From assembly GCA_003214175.1 (NCBI GenBank), contig QCLZ01000006.1, forward strand, positions 47,623 to 111,622: DNA of 64,000 bases. The letters run 5' to 3'. Below the pieces are notes generated by a model that saw only the letters and a program-made list of their open reading frames with translations, was not told where the DNA came from and searched no databases. Position numbers and translations under genes: made by a program. The DNA comes from Prochlorococcus sp. AG-418-I20. GTDB lineage: Bacteria; Cyanobacteriota; Cyanobacteriia; PCC-6307; Cyanobiaceae. Positions 26,932-36,178 of this stretch are shown piece after piece (the first letter of the stretch is position 1; each line of letters begins with the position of its first letter).

Positions 26932-27489
26932 ATGGAACAATCCATTATCGAAAAAATAGTTCATACTATAAAGGGCAGAAGCATATTTTTAATAGGGATG
27001 ATGGGTTCTGGCAAGTCACAAACTGGTTTGAAGCTGGCTGAATTATTAAAATATAAATACATTGATTTAGATTCAGTAATAGAGAAATTGGCAAAAAAAT
27101 CTATTAATCAAATTTTTAATGATGAAGGAGAAGATAATTTCCGTGAATTAGAAGCAAACTGCCTTAAAGAAACTATCAAAATTCCTTCATTAGTAATCTC
27201 AACTGGGGGAGGTATAGTTACCAAATCGGACAACTGGGGAATCTTAAGACAGGGAATAATTGCTTGGATAGATCTTGACAAAGATATAGCAATTGAAAGA
27301 TTGAAAAATGAAATTGAAAATAGGCCACTTCTTCAGGGGAGGAATCTAAATGATTTATATATGAGTATTTTGCAATCTAGAGAAAATTTGTATTCTCAAG
27401 CAGATTTAAGAATTCAAGTAAAAAAAGAAAATATTGAACAAGTTGCTATGAAAATAATTCATGGAATTCATAAAGAAATCATTAGTTAA
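26932..27489 (+). CDS. aroK: Shikimate kinase
   Basis: 185 residues. ATP-dependent phosphorylation of shikimate in the aromatic amino acid pathway. Walker A GMMGSGKS lies at residues 22-29, the shikimate-binding YIDLDSVIE near 43-51, FRELE near 68 and the STGGG substrate motif near 86. RPLLQG is the adenine lid region. Length and motif order are as usual. It ends with a 4-base overlap with the stop of the convergent CRR7-like gene. Other aro genes are not in the window. Confidence 0.95.
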   Translation: MEQSIIEKIVHTIKGRSIFLIGMMGSGKSQTGLKLAELLKYKYIDLDSVIEKLAKKSINQIFNDEGEDNFRELEANCLKETIKIPSLVISTGGGIVTKSDNWGILRQGIIAWIDLDKDIAIERLKNEIENRPLLQGRNLNDLYMSILQSRENLYSQADLRIQVKKENIEQVAMKIIHGIHKEIIS

Positions 27490-27743
27490 TCTGGTTCAAT
27501 TCTTACTGCAAACCATTTGATAACGTATCCTAATTTTATTTCTAATTCATAAGTGCTTTCCAATAATTCTTCAAAAAATTCCTGATCAGGATCTTCTATA
27601 TTTTGATATATTGTTTGTGTTTCTGTCTTACTAAGCCAATTCTTTAACCATAAAATTGCTTCTTGCTTTGATACGATTTTTTCTTTTGAATCTGGCTCTA
27701 ATAATACATAATGATCTGATGCTCTTATTAATGGATTTGACAT
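27486..27743 (-). CDS. CRR7-like NDH-1 assembly protein
   Basis: 85 residues. Short soluble protein with a C-terminal STYELEIKLGYVIKWFAVRIE stretch that matches the CRR7 (chlororespiratory reduction 7) family, including the L-x-W-Y/F-x-V-R-L/I-E end. In plants CRR7 helps assemble the NDH-1 arm. Four NDH-1 structural genes lie in this window, so the context fits an NDH-related role. It starts one base away from the divergent ATG at 27745. Recognition rests on the C-terminal block, so confidence is moderate. Confidence 0.65.
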   Translation of the reverse strand: MSNPLIRASDHYVLLEPDSKEKIVSKQEAILWLKNWLSKTETQTIYQNIEDPDQEFFEELLESTYELEIKLGYVIKWFAVRIEPD

Positions 27744-27744
27744 A

Positions 27745-28452
27745 ATGAAAATTATTCTTGGATTAATCTTTTGCTTGATGTTTCAAGGAATTTTTTTAGA
27801 AAGTTCTTTTGCTCTAGTAGATTCTAACCTACGAGAGTTTTTGGAAAATCGTGTAAATCAATGGCCAGAATTATATTTGCCAAATTTTAAATTATCGGAT
27901 ACTTCTAAGGATTTAATTTATCCTAAATGGTTCGAGGGGAATTGGCTTGTTACTTCTCAAGATATATTTAATGATTCAGAAGAGCCAGTTATTTATAAAG
28001 TAAATTTCTTTAAGAATGATTCAGATTTAATTGTTGGTAATCGTTCAAAAAATTCTGAATCTATTGGAAAAGCAATATTTGGTGACACCTTAATCAAGGT
28101 TACAAATGATCCTCAATCGATTAATAATCAAATTACTTATTTAAAAGATGATTTTTATATCGATTCGAGAATTACAGGGAGAAATCAAATCCAAGATGAT
28201 GATATTTTTTTCGCAGATGAGCTCGTTATACAAACAGCCCATAAGCCAGGTGCTTCAAGGATTAATCAGGTAGAGACCATTAGTAAATTTCAAAAATGTT
28301 CCGAAGAAATATTGGAAGTTGATAATTCAATTAAACCATCAATTTGTGGAGTGCAATATGTTGCTTCATATGGTTCAAAAGTTGGTGATCCTTCTATTCA
28401 TGCTATAAAAACAAATAAATACAAATTGAAGTTTGAATTTATTGAGAGTTAG
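27745..28452 (+). CDS. DUF6816-like secreted or lumenal protein
   Basis: 235 residues. An N-terminal signal peptide (residues 1-24, ending ESSFAL) is followed by a soluble domain with YPKWFEGNWLVTSQ, VGNRSKNSESIGKAIFG and a later AHKPGASRINQVETISKF stretch. This resembles a cyanobacterial and plastid thylakoid-lumen family that I place with DUF6816. Two cysteines (in QKCSEE and SICGVQ) could pair. Function unknown. It overlaps the GST gene's stop by 14 bases. The start is set by the signal peptide and lies one base from the divergent CRR7-like start. Confidence 0.7.
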   Translation: MKIILGLIFCLMFQGIFLESSFALVDSNLREFLENRVNQWPELYLPNFKLSDTSKDLIYPKWFEGNWLVTSQDIFNDSEEPVIYKVNFFKNDSDLIVGNRSKNSESIGKAIFGDTLIKVTNDPQSINNQITYLKDDFYIDSRITGRNQIQDDDIFFADELVIQTAHKPGASRINQVETISKFQKCSEEILEVDNSIKPSICGVQYVASYGSKVGDPSIHAIKTNKYKLKFEFIES

Positions 28453-29164
28453 CACTAAAAAGATATTCTTCTAAGTTGTTCCTCCAAATGAAAAGATTTT
28501 CTAAATAAGGGTTGTTTATGTATTCTTGGCTCCCCTCTCCTGAAAGAATTGGTCCTGCAGACTTTGGAAATTTAAGAAGGGATAATTGAGCAGCAATTGA
28601 AATATCTGCAATTGATAAACTATCTCCAACTAAATATTTCTTGTTGATCAAGGATTTTGATAAAGCTTCCAGTAATTTTTGGAGTTCTAAATTATCTTTA
28701 GAAGACAAAACTACATTAGAAATTTTACTAAGATTTTCAAAAGGTAATTTATCAACAATACTTTTAACTGAAGAAGGTATTTCATCTGGAAGTAATGCAG
28801 TTCTTAGATGTGGATTTTCTATTGCAGATTTTATTAAAGCTTTTCTACAAGTTGTAGCCATTGTAGTATCTGCCCAGTCTTCAATTAGTTTGCATTGTGC
28901 AAATAATACTGGGTCCTCAGGAAAGAGTGGATTCTTTTCATTTTTTTTATCTATATATTCGCAAATAGTTGAAGAGTCATTAATAACTTGATCATTACTA
29001 TCGACTATTACAGGTACTTGTTTTTGACCTGATAATTTAAAGATTTCAAATTGGCCTATTCCAGGTGTTACTTCTTCAACTCGATATTGTAGTTTTTTTG
29101 CATGAAGAGCCATTCTTGTTTTTAAACAAAAAGCACTATGCCTAAATTGATATAATGTAATCAT
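28439..29164 (-). CDS. Glutathione S-transferase-like protein
   Basis: 241 residues, slightly longer than usual. The N-terminal thioredoxin-like domain has YQFRHSAFCLKTRMAL, in which S and C take the catalytic N-terminal positions, then KQVPVIVDSND (cis-proline region) and NDSSTICEYID. The C-terminal helical domain includes YLVGDSLSIADISIAAQL, the N-cap Asp motif. The exact class is not clear. It lies convergent with the lumenal-protein gene and divergent from the DUF751 gene at 29219. Confidence 0.88.
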   Translation of the reverse strand: MITLYQFRHSAFCLKTRMALHAKKLQYRVEEVTPGIGQFEIFKLSGQKQVPVIVDSNDQVINDSSTICEYIDKKNEKNPLFPEDPVLFAQCKLIEDWADTTMATTCRKALIKSAIENPHLRTALLPDEIPSSVKSIVDKLPFENLSKISNVVLSSKDNLELQKLLEALSKSLINKKYLVGDSLSIADISIAAQLSLLKFPKSAGPILSGEGSQEYINNPYLENLFIWRNNLEEYLFSANSQ

Positions 29165-29218
29165 GCTGTTTAATGTTTGTTAAAACTTAGCTAAAAAAGT
29201 AATCTATTTGTGGAGCTA

Positions 29219-29428
29219 ATGGGCGAATTTTTCTCTAATGTTGCAAGATATCCAAAGTATTTGATATCCATCATTGTTGGGGGACTTGTTGCTTTGCTTG
29301 AACCTTTATTCAAGAATAGATCAAATCCACTCACAATAGTAGGTTTGATATCTTCTGTCTTAAGTGCTTTCATAACTGTTTATTTTGTTTTGCAAGCTAT
29401 GACAAACCCATTGAATTTAAAACCATAA
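29219..29428 (+). CDS. DUF751 membrane protein
   Basis: 69 residues from the ATG at 29219. A GTG three codons upstream (29210) is an alternative. FFSNVARYPKYLISIIVGGLVALLEPL and a second hydrophobic stretch (ITVYFVLQAM) place it in DUF751, a cyanobacterial and plastid family with two membrane spans. The RYPKY segment before the first helix is typical. Its stop overlaps the rbfA start by one base, so it is probably co-transcribed with rbfA and hemD. Function unknown. Confidence 0.8.
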   Translation: MGEFFSNVARYPKYLISIIVGGLVALLEPLFKNRSNPLTIVGLISSVLSAFITVYFVLQAMTNPLNLKP

Positions 29429-29820
29429 TGCCAAATAATTACCGTCTTGCAAAAGTTTCTTCTCTTTTGAAGAAAGAAATAACCCTTATTTTGCAGAATG
29501 ATTTAGAAAATGATCTTATTAGAGATCATTTCGTCAATATTTCTAAGATTGATTTATCAGGTGATTTGCAACACTGTAAAATTTACATAACTTCAACTGC
29601 TCAAGAGAAAGTGAGGAAAGAGATTGTGGCAAACTTGAATACTGCTAAAAGCTCTATCAGGCATAGTTTAGGAAAAAGAATAGAGATGAGAAGAGTTCCA
29701 GAGATAATTTTCAAAGACGATGTTGTTCTTGATAAAGGATTATCAGTCTTGAAACTTCTTGATGAATTAAAAAATAAAAATCAAAATAATAATGAGGAGG
29801 ACAAGGATGCCAATTGTTGA
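29428..29820 (+). CDS. rbfA: Ribosome-binding factor A
   Basis: 130 residues. KH-like protein needed for 16S rRNA 5' end maturation and cold-resistant ribosome assembly. The family pattern is clear: RLAKVSSLLKKEITLILQND, then VNISKIDLSGDLQHCKIYITS, LNTAKSSIRHSLGKRIEMRRVPEI, and DKGLSVLKLLDEL. The polar C-terminal tail (after about residue 115) is variable in the family. The hemD start lies inside this gene's last codons in another frame. Confidence 0.93.
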   Translation: MPNNYRLAKVSSLLKKEITLILQNDLENDLIRDHFVNISKIDLSGDLQHCKIYITSTAQEKVRKEIVANLNTAKSSIRHSLGKRIEMRRVPEIIFKDDVVLDKGLSVLKLLDELKNKNQNNNEEDKDANC

Positions 29821-30604
29821 TCTACCCCTTGATCAAAGAAATATAATTATTACTCGATCAAAAGAAGGGATATTGGATATAAAAAAGATATTTACAAGCA
29901 AGGGCGCTAAAGTATTTGATTTGCCTGCTATAAGTATTGGTGATCCTGATGATTTGAATCCTCTTGACGAAGCATTAAATCAAATAAATGATTTTCATTG
30001 GATAATTTTTTCCAGTAGTAATGGGATCAAATTTGTGGATAAAAGACTTAGATACTTTAATAGTTCATTAAAAGAATGTTCTAAAAAAATAAAAATCGCC
30101 GTAGTCGGAGAAAAAACCTCAAAAACTCTTGATGATTTTGGGATTAAGGCTGATTTCATACCTCCAGAATTTGTTGCTGAAAGTTTAATTGATAATTTCC
30201 CAGTATCTGGTTATGGACTTCGAGTTTTTGTACCAAGAGTTCAAACAGGCGGTAGGGATTTAATTGCAGATCAATTTAGAAAGGCTGGTTCTCGTGTATT
30301 TGAGGTTGCTGCTTATGAAACTAGATGTCCTGACTCAATGCCGGAAGAAACAATTGATATTATTTCTAATCGAAAAGTCGATGCAATTATTTTCTCAAGC
30401 GGTAAAACCGTATTAAATGCTGCTTCTTTACTCGAAAAAAAACTTGGTAAACAATGGTTAGAGTATTTTCATCAAATTAAGTTGTTAACTATTGGACCTC
30501 AAACAACAAAAATATGCGAGAAGATTTTTGGCCGAGTTGATAGCCAGGCACAAAAATATACCTTTGAAGGGCTATTAGACGTAGCAATAAATATTTTTAG
30601 TTAG
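29807..30604 (+). CDS. hemD: Uroporphyrinogen-III synthase
   Basis: 265 residues from the ATG at 29807. Cyclises hydroxymethylbilane to uroporphyrinogen III for heme and chlorophyll. An AGGAGG at 29795-29800, six bases before this ATG, marks the start and argues against the in-frame ATG at 29792, which would include the ribosome site itself. Two domain halves show NIIITRSKEG and AYETRCPD, with IIFSSSNGIKFV and AIIFSSGKTVLNAAS as paired motifs. The family is weakly conserved, but the layout and ends fit. It overlaps rbfA by 14 bases and the SRPBCC gene's stop by 8. Confidence 0.87.
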   Translation: MPIVDLPLDQRNIIITRSKEGILDIKKIFTSKGAKVFDLPAISIGDPDDLNPLDEALNQINDFHWIIFSSSNGIKFVDKRLRYFNSSLKECSKKIKIAVVGEKTSKTLDDFGIKADFIPPEFVAESLIDNFPVSGYGLRVFVPRVQTGGRDLIADQFRKAGSRVFEVAAYETRCPDSMPEETIDIISNRKVDAIIFSSGKTVLNAASLLEKKLGKQWLEYFHQIKLLTIGPQTTKICEKIFGRVDSQAQKYTFEGLLDVAINIFS

Positions 30605-31067
30605 AAAAATCTTCTTTATAATTCTTTTCAACTAAATTTTTAAACCTATTGATATTGCTTTGTAATTCATTTGTGACTAATTTCCCTAAAATATTTTCTT
30701 CCATAAGTCGAGCAATCATTTTAGGTAGCTCATATGTTATTGCTAAATTCACCGATGTGATTTGATCACTTTTACTTTCGAAAACTACTGATCCCTCTGT
30801 AGGTAAACCTCCTATAGATTTCCATTTGAGTTTGCTTTTATCAACCCTTTCTGTAATTTGAGCTTTCCATTTAAACCTAAAGCCATTTGCAGCCAAAGTC
30901 CATTCTGTTAAATCAGGCAAAGTATTAGTTTCTTCATCAATTGTTTTTACAGATTCAATCCAGCTCATCCAAAGTGACATTGAGTCTAAATCGCTCCAGG
31001 TATTCCATACATTTTCGAGAGGCGCATTAACTACTGTTATTACGTCATGTTTTAGCCAAGTACCCAT
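30597..31067 (-). CDS. SRPBCC-fold protein (START/polyketide-cyclase-like)
   Basis: 156 residues. A single SRPBCC domain from near the start: VITVVNAPLENVWNTWSDLDSMSLWMSWIESV is the first strand, helix and turn, and VNLAITYELPKMIARLMEENILGKLVTNELQSNINRFK the end strand and long C-terminal helix. Such folds bind hydrophobic ligands. It is 3 bases downstream of the zeta-carotene desaturase on the same strand, so a link to carotenoid or lipid handling is possible, but no substrate can be inferred. Confidence 0.82.
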   Translation of the reverse strand: MGTWLKHDVITVVNAPLENVWNTWSDLDSMSLWMSWIESVKTIDEETNTLPDLTEWTLAANGFRFKWKAQITERVDKSKLKWKSIGGLPTEGSVVFESKSDQITSVNLAITYELPKMIARLMEENILGKLVTNELQSNINRFKNLVEKNYKEDFSN

Positions 31068-31070
31068 TAA

Positions 31071-32525
31071 TTAACTTACTGCAAGATTTTTTGCCAATTC
31101 TGCTTTCTTCTCTAAGATCGCAGCAGCAGCTAAATGTCCACTCATAGTTGCTCCCTCCATAGAGTCTATGTAATCTTGTTTTGTATAACTACCAGCCATG
31201 AAGAAATTAGATATAGATGTTTTTTGATCGGGTCTGTAAGGTTCCATACCGGGAGATTCTCTATAGAGTGATTGCGGAATTTGTACAACATTACTCCAAA
31301 GCAATTTAAGATTTTTTGACGATGGGAATAGCCGACGAACCTCTTTATCTATTTCTTTTGTAATTCTTTCTGTAGATCTTCCCATCCACCTATCGCCGGG
31401 AGTTAAAACACATTGAAGGAGTGATCCCATATCTTTTTTTCTATAATCTGCTGGACTTGCTAGTGCTAAATCAGCAAAACAACTGAAAGAGGCATCAGCA
31501 GAATAAAGCAGATTATCTAGTCCAATTGGTGTATTCCCAGTATTATCTTTTTGCAGTTCGGTAACCCAACCGTCGTATCTTAATTGGATTGTGGCAACAG
31601 CAACTGCTCTAAGTTTTTTTAAACCTTCAAATTCTTTAAATTGATACCATTCTTTTGGAATTATTTTTTTTATTCCAGGAACATCACAGGCAGCTAGAAA
31701 TTTATCTGCAAACACTGCCTTCATTCCTTCAGGAGAAGATATTTTTAACTGATTAACTAAATAAGAGGAAGATTCCTTTTCATAAATAATTTCTTCTACC
31801 TTATGGTTAAGATGGATTTTTGCCCCTTTGTTGGTGATGTAGTCGACTATAGGTTGAGTTAACCACTTATGTGGTGAACCTTTTAAGAGGTTAAGTTTTG
31901 ACGCTTCTGTTTTTGAAGCAAACATCATGAAAATTGTCAGCATGCATCTCGCTGAAATATCTTTGCAATTGATAAAACCCAGAGCATAAGCGATAGGATC
32001 CCACATTCTTTCTAAACTTTTTTCACTTCCACCATGATTTAAAAACCATTCTTTAAAACTAATTCTATCAAGATCTCTAATTATTCTCATTGCACCTTCG
32101 TAGTCTATCAATCCTCTAACTATTGGGCTTGTACCTAATGCTAAGGCATTTCTGAACTTGTCTACCCATGTAAGTTGTTCGGTGGTAAAAAAGGCTTTTA
32201 ATCCGTTAAATGGAGCACCTAAGGGAAATCTGAAATCTAAGGATTTCAAATTTCCACCATTATTTATGAATAGATGAGTATGATCTTTTGGTAATAAATT
32301 ATCTAAAGCTCCCACTTTTTTCATTAACTTAAAAAGATTTGCGTAATTGTAAAAAAATACATGTAAACCCATTTCTATGTGGTTGCCATCCTTATCTTCC
32401 CAACTTCCAACTTTGCCTCCCCAAAATGACCTGCTCTCATAAATTTCTACTTCGTGACCATCGTCAACTAAATTAACTGCCGCTGTAAGACCAGCTAATC
32501 CAGAACCAACTATTGCAATTTTCAC
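31071..32525 (-). CDS. crtQ: Zeta-carotene desaturase (CrtQ/ZDS)
   Basis: 484 residues. FAD enzyme that converts 9,9'-di-cis-zeta-carotene to lycopene isomers by way of neurosporene in the plant-type pathway. The N-terminal FAD fold is [11 protein letters not shown], then a [14 protein letters not shown] segment, [13 protein letters not shown], and the C-terminal [22 protein letters not shown] end motif. It differs from the phytoene desaturase at 56.4 kb, which has [10 protein letters not shown] and GDYTMQKY at matching positions. The pair suggests the plant route rather than a CrtI-type enzyme. Confidence 0.93.
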   Translation of the reverse strand: MKIAIVGSGLAGLTAAVNLVDDGHEVEIYESRSFWGGKVGSWEDKDGNHIEMGLHVFFYNYANLFKLMKKVGALDNLLPKDHTHLFINNGGNLKSLDFRFPLGAPFNGLKAFFTTEQLTWVDKFRNALALGTSPIVRGLIDYEGAMRIIRDLDRISFKEWFLNHGGSEKSLERMWDPIAYALGFINCKDISARCMLTIFMMFASKTEASKLNLLKGSPHKWLTQPIVDYITNKGAKIHLNHKVEEIIYEKESSSYLVNQLKISSPEGMKAVFADKFLAACDVPGIKKIIPKEWYQFKEFEGLKKLRAVAVATIQLRYDGWVTELQKDNTGNTPIGLDNLLYSADASFSCFADLALASPADYRKKDMGSLLQCVLTPGDRWMGRSTERITKEIDKEVRRLFPSSKNLKLLWSNVVQIPQSLYRESPGMEPYRPDQKTSISNFFMAGSYTKQDYIDSMEGATMSGHLAAAAILEKKAELAKNLAVS

Positions 32526-32624
32526 TTTTTCTTAAAATTATAACAAATCAAGTTTGGATATTGTTTGTTCTATGCATCTTATCGATTAAGTTTTTATATT
32601 ATAAATAGTAGAAATTCTTTGTTT

Positions 32625-33017
32625 ATGGAAAATTTAGAAGTAAGACATGAAATTAAGAATTCTGATGATGGCAAAGGTATCTTGATTACAAATGATGCTA
32701 TAGAGCAAATCTCAAATTTATTAAAGAGCCAAAGTGATAAAAAAGCACTCAGGGTAGGAGTAAGATCAGGTGGTTGTAGTGGAATGAGTTATACGATGGA
32801 CTTTATAGGAAGTAACGAAATAAATCCCGATGACAAAGTTTATGATTATTCATTAAAAGCAGATCAAAATTTTCAAGTTGTTTGTGATCCTAAAAGTCTC
32901 TTATATATCTATGGAATGCAATTAGACTTTAGTAAGGAACTAATTGGTGGTGGCTTTAATTTTGTAAATCCTAATGCTTCTCAAACTTGCGGTTGTGGAA
33001 GTTCCTTTGCAGTTTAA
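32625..33017 (+). CDS. HesB/IscA-family Fe-S carrier protein
   Basis: 130 residues from ATG 32625; an upstream in-frame ATG at 32565 would add 20 unlikely residues. A-type iron-sulfur carrier: the three conserved cysteines are in [10 protein letters not shown] (first) and TCGCGSSF near the C-terminus (CGC pair). Predicted to deliver clusters to apoproteins. It resembles SufA or IscA; the distinction is not clear without its partner genes, none of which is nearby. It is followed 7 bases later by the TPR gene. Confidence 0.88.
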   Translation: MENLEVRHEIKNSDDGKGILITNDAIEQISNLLKSQSDKKALRVGVRSGGCSGMSYTMDFIGSNEINPDDKVYDYSLKADQNFQVVCDPKSLLYIYGMQLDFSKELIGGGFNFVNPNASQTCGCGSSFAV

Positions 33018-33023
33018 TTAGTA

Positions 33024-33452
33024 ATGAATAACGAAATTAATCCTATCGAAGAGGATTTTAATGCAGCTCTATCAAGATATAAATCTGGGGAAGATTTAAT
33101 TCCAATAGTTCAAGATTTTCAGAAAATCATACAGCAAATACCAAATCATTTTGCTGCCTGGACTTGTCTATCATGGCTTCAATTACTTTTGAAAAATAAT
33201 GAACAAGCTTTGGCAGCTGCCAGACAAGCTGTTCGATTAAATCAGCAAGATCCACAAGCAAGAATGAATTTGTCTTTAGCTCTTTTGGCTACAAATAATA
33301 AAGGTGTTAGGGATCATATTGAGTTAATAAAAAAAATGTCTATGATGATGCCGGATTTGAAAAGTGAGTTGAAAGAATCTGTTGAAGATGGATTAAGTAG
33401 ATATCCTGATTGGCCTGAGTTGACCAAAGTTAAAAAATGGTTGGAATTTTAA
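33024..33452 (+). CDS. TPR-repeat protein
   Basis: 142 residues, wholly helical by composition. A tetratricopeptide-like pair is visible: FQKIIQQIPNHFAAWTCLSWLQLLLKNNEQALAAARQAVRLNQQDPQARMNLSLALLA, with the W-L-A-A-L pattern and typical loop DP. The C-terminal half is less regular. Such proteins scaffold complexes. It lies in a run HesB-TPR-LpxB-like with tiny spacers (6 bases before, 1 after), which suggests an operon, but no functional link is known. Confidence 0.8.
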   Translation: MNNEINPIEEDFNAALSRYKSGEDLIPIVQDFQKIIQQIPNHFAAWTCLSWLQLLLKNNEQALAAARQAVRLNQQDPQARMNLSLALLATNNKGVRDHIELIKKMSMMMPDLKSELKESVEDGLSRYPDWPELTKVKKWLEF

Positions 33453-33453
33453 A

Positions 33454-34656
33454 TTGTTTAAAATTTTAATATTAAGTAATGGGCATGGAGAAGATCTATC
33501 TGGGAGTTTAATAGCTAAGGAATTTATAAAAAGTGGTTATTCTGTGAATGCTTTGCCAATTGTTGGTAAAGGGAAGCATTACGAAAAAGAAAAAATTAAG
33601 ATCATTGGAAAGACTAAAGAATTTAGTACTGGAGGAATTGGCTATAATTCCTTTAAGGGAAGACTAAGTGAGATATTTGGAGGAGAAATATTTTATCTTC
33701 TAAGAAGATTACATTTAACCTATAAACTAAGAAAAAAATATGATTATTTTTTTGTAGTTGGAGATATTGTGCCAGTATTTTTTGCATGGATTTGTAAAAA
33801 AGATTTTTTTACATATTTAGTTGCTTATTCCAGTCATTATGAAGGGAAGTTAAAATTACCATGGCCTTCTAGATTTTTCCTGCTCTCAAAAAAGTCAAAA
33901 AAAATATATACAAGAGATTCTCTTACAGCTAAAGATTTAACTTTGCAATTAAAAAAGAAAGTTTCTTTTTTAGGCAATCCATTTATGGATAAGTTTTTCC
34001 CCAGAAATGAAGAATTTAAGAAATCTGAATTTAGTATTGGATTATTTCCAGGAAGTAGATTCCCCGAAATTATAGAAAATTTAGTTTTAATTTTAGAAGT
34101 ATTAGAGGCTTTGTCAGATTTAAGATATTTTCAAAAAATTGAATTTAATTTTGCAATGGTTCATGCTTTATCTGTAGCAAGAATAAAGGAAATATTTCAA
34201 AAAAGAGGATGGTTAAAACTAGAAAACATAAAAGATGTATATTTCTTGAAATTTCGATATAAATCATTAGAAGTAAATATATATTGGAATAATTTTGAAA
34301 AAATATTATTGAAAAGTAGATGTTGTATCAGCATGGCAGGAACGGCAGCAGAGCAAGCGATTGGATTAGGAAAACCTGTTATTCAGATTGAAGGTAAAGG
34401 CCCACAATTTACAAAATCTTTTGCTGAAGCACAGAGACGTTTGCTTGGAAAATATGTTTTTTGTGCCAGAAATTATAAAGATAAGAATGATCAAATAAAT
34501 CAGACAATAAAATTGATCATAAAAGTAATATATCTAATAAAGCTAAATAATAACTTTATGATCTCATGTAATGCAAATGCGAAACAAAGACTTGGTGAAA
34601 ACAAAGCTTGTCATAAGATGGTTGATGATATGAATATTGTTATAAAAAATGATTAA
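33454..34656 (+). CDS. LpxB-like protein, TIGR03492 type
   Basis: 400 residues, TTG start one base after the TPR gene stop. Resembles the cyanobacterial lipid-A-disaccharide-synthase-related family (TIGR03492): start FKILILSNGHGEDLSGS, middle SFLGNPFMDKF and GLFPGSRFPEI, and C-terminal CISMAGTAAEQAIGLGKPVIQIEGKGPQFT. Its GHGED and GPQF motifs follow the LpxB/GT-B glycosyltransferase pattern. True lipid A synthesis is questionable in Prochlorococcus, so the substrate is unknown. The stop overlaps the next start by 8 bases. Confidence 0.8.
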   Translation: MFKILILSNGHGEDLSGSLIAKEFIKSGYSVNALPIVGKGKHYEKEKIKIIGKTKEFSTGGIGYNSFKGRLSEIFGGEIFYLLRRLHLTYKLRKKYDYFFVVGDIVPVFFAWICKKDFFTYLVAYSSHYEGKLKLPWPSRFFLLSKKSKKIYTRDSLTAKDLTLQLKKKVSFLGNPFMDKFFPRNEEFKKSEFSIGLFPGSRFPEIIENLVLILEVLEALSDLRYFQKIEFNFAMVHALSVARIKEIFQKRGWLKLENIKDVYFLKFRYKSLEVNIYWNNFEKILLKSRCCISMAGTAAEQAIGLGKPVIQIEGKGPQFTKSFAEAQRRLLGKYVFCARNYKDKNDQINQTIKLIIKVIYLIKLNNNFMISCNANAKQRLGENKACHKMVDDMNIVIKND

Positions 34657-34918
34657 AGAAGATAATCAAAATAAGTTAAAACTAATAATCGATAATTTGT
34701 TATTAATAAATTTATTTATAGTAATTTTTTTTGCAATATTTTTTATTTTTGCAATCATCATGCAATTTAATGGGATATTTGTTTTTATTAATTTTATTCA
34801 GAAAGTTTGGAATCCTCTTATAGTCCCATTAATAACAATTCTTATTATTGGTGCTTTAGTAAACGGTATTAATTCTTGGTGGAGGCGTAAATTGCTTTCT
34901 CAAGAAGAGGATATTTAA
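34649..34918 (+). CDS. Small two-span membrane protein
   Basis: 89 residues. Two hydrophobic segments (about 15-40 and 50-70) with a short hydrophilic N-terminus and a basic WWRRKLLSQEED C-terminus. The start lies within the end of the LpxB-like gene. The last 50 bases overlap, convergently, the end of the TIGR01777 epimerase gene, one of the longest antisense overlaps in the window. No family recognised. Function unknown. Confidence 0.55.
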   Translation: MIKEDNQNKLKLIIDNLLLINLFIVIFFAIFFIFAIIMQFNGIFVFINFIQKVWNPLIVPLITILIIGALVNGINSWWRRKLLSQEEDI

Positions 34919-35795
34919 AATCATAATTTTTAAGTTTTCTGCTTATTACTTTTTGTCCTTCCAATACAACTTTTGCTCCATCTCCTAACAATATTTTTAA
35001 AACCGCTCCTGGCACTGGGAGTAAATTAGGTCTATTCAGACATTTGCCTAAAATTTGAGAAAATTCTCTCATTAATACTGGATTGGGTGCAACAGCATTA
35101 AATACTCCTGAATACTTTTTATCAACTAATGCTTGGGTAATTAATGCACATAAATCACTTCTATGAATCCAACTCATCCATTGCTTACCATCTCCTATTG
35201 GTCCACCTAATCCAACTTTAAATATAGGGAGCATTTTCCCTAATGCTCCACCACTTGCTTCTAGAACAATGCCGATTCTAAAAATAACCAACCTTGTGAA
35301 AAATGGTTTTTCAGCAGCAACGGTTTCCCATTTTTTGCAAAGATTCGCTAAAAAGTCTTTTCCTCCAATACTATTTTCATTGAATTCATCAGACAAGCTT
35401 GTACCGTAATAACCTATTGCCGATCCATTTACAATGATTTTTGGGCTGATTTTGAAATTTTTAAGGGTGTTCATCATGAATTTCGTAGTGTTAATACGAC
35501 TATTTTCAATCTCCTTCTTTTGTGCATAAGTCCATTTTTTTTCAGCTATGGGTTCTCCCATTAAGTTAATAATTCCATCTGTCTCTCTTAAAATATTTAG
35601 AAGTTTTTCGTTATTCCAGTTTTTTTCTTTTGATAAATCTATTTGAAAAAAATTAAACTTTTTGAAATCTATATCAAGCTTTAATTTACTTATGGGTTTT
35701 CTACTAACAATGTATATTTCGTGTTTTTCATTGAGTAGTGTTGGTACTAATTCTTTACCAACAAATCCAGTGCAGCCAAGTAGTAAAAGACGCAT
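34869..35795 (-). CDS. TIGR01777-family NAD(P)-dependent epimerase-like protein
   Basis: 308 residues. Short-chain-dehydrogenase-type Rossmann protein related to SDR39U1. The N-terminal LLGCTGFVGKELVPTLL is the GxxGxxG nucleotide motif, then SAIGYYG (catalytic Tyr-x-x-x-Lys region), PVLMREFSQ and a final LLLGDGAKVVLEGQKVISRKL block typical of the TIGR01777 family. The C-terminal DUF1731 part is present. Substrate unknown. Divergent from ndhO. Confidence 0.88.
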   Translation of the reverse strand: MRLLLLGCTGFVGKELVPTLLNEKHEIYIVSRKPISKLKLDIDFKKFNFFQIDLSKEKNWNNEKLLNILRETDGIINLMGEPIAEKKWTYAQKKEIENSRINTTKFMMNTLKNFKISPKIIVNGSAIGYYGTSLSDEFNENSIGGKDFLANLCKKWETVAAEKPFFTRLVIFRIGIVLEASGGALGKMLPIFKVGLGGPIGDGKQWMSWIHRSDLCALITQALVDKKYSGVFNAVAPNPVLMREFSQILGKCLNRPNLLPVPGAVLKILLGDGAKVVLEGQKVISRKLKNYDFKYPLLEKAIYASTKN

Positions 35796-35931
35796 ATTTT
35801 CAAGATATTTATTATTTAAGACTATTAAATTTTTTAGACGTTTGTAATTATTATTCCGTTATCAATTTTTTTAAATATTTATCAAACAAGTTTTTGTATA
35901 ATAAATTTCAAATAACTTTGTTGAATTTATT

Positions 35932-36168
35932 ATGACAGATTCTATTCCAAAGAAACCTCTCAAGAAAGGAAGCCTAGTTTTTATCGATAGAGAAAATTAT
36001 ATAAAAAGTATCGAGGCTCTAGCTAGTGATAATGATCTACCTAATTATGTCTTTGAAGGTCCTGGAGAGATTCTTTCAGTCAAAGACGAATATGCCCAGG
36101 TTCGATGGCGTAGACCTGTCCCAGATGTTTGGTTGAAATTAGATCAACTTAAAGAATATATTGAATAA
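35932..36168 (+). CDS. ndhO: NAD(P)H-quinone oxidoreductase subunit O
   Basis: 78 residues, matching cyanobacterial NdhO. Peripheral subunit of photosynthetic NDH-1. Segments LKKGSLVFIDRENY, YVFEGPGEILSVKDEYAQVRWRRPVPDVWLKLDQL are the NdhO signature. Located away from other ndh genes, next to a DnaJ-like gene. Its stop is 10 bases from the convergent J-domain gene. Function in cyclic electron flow is inferred from the family. Confidence 0.95.
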   Translation: MTDSIPKKPLKKGSLVFIDRENYIKSIEALASDNDLPNYVFEGPGEILSVKDEYAQVRWRRPVPDVWLKLDQLKEYIE

Positions 36169-36178
36169 AGTTTTATAT

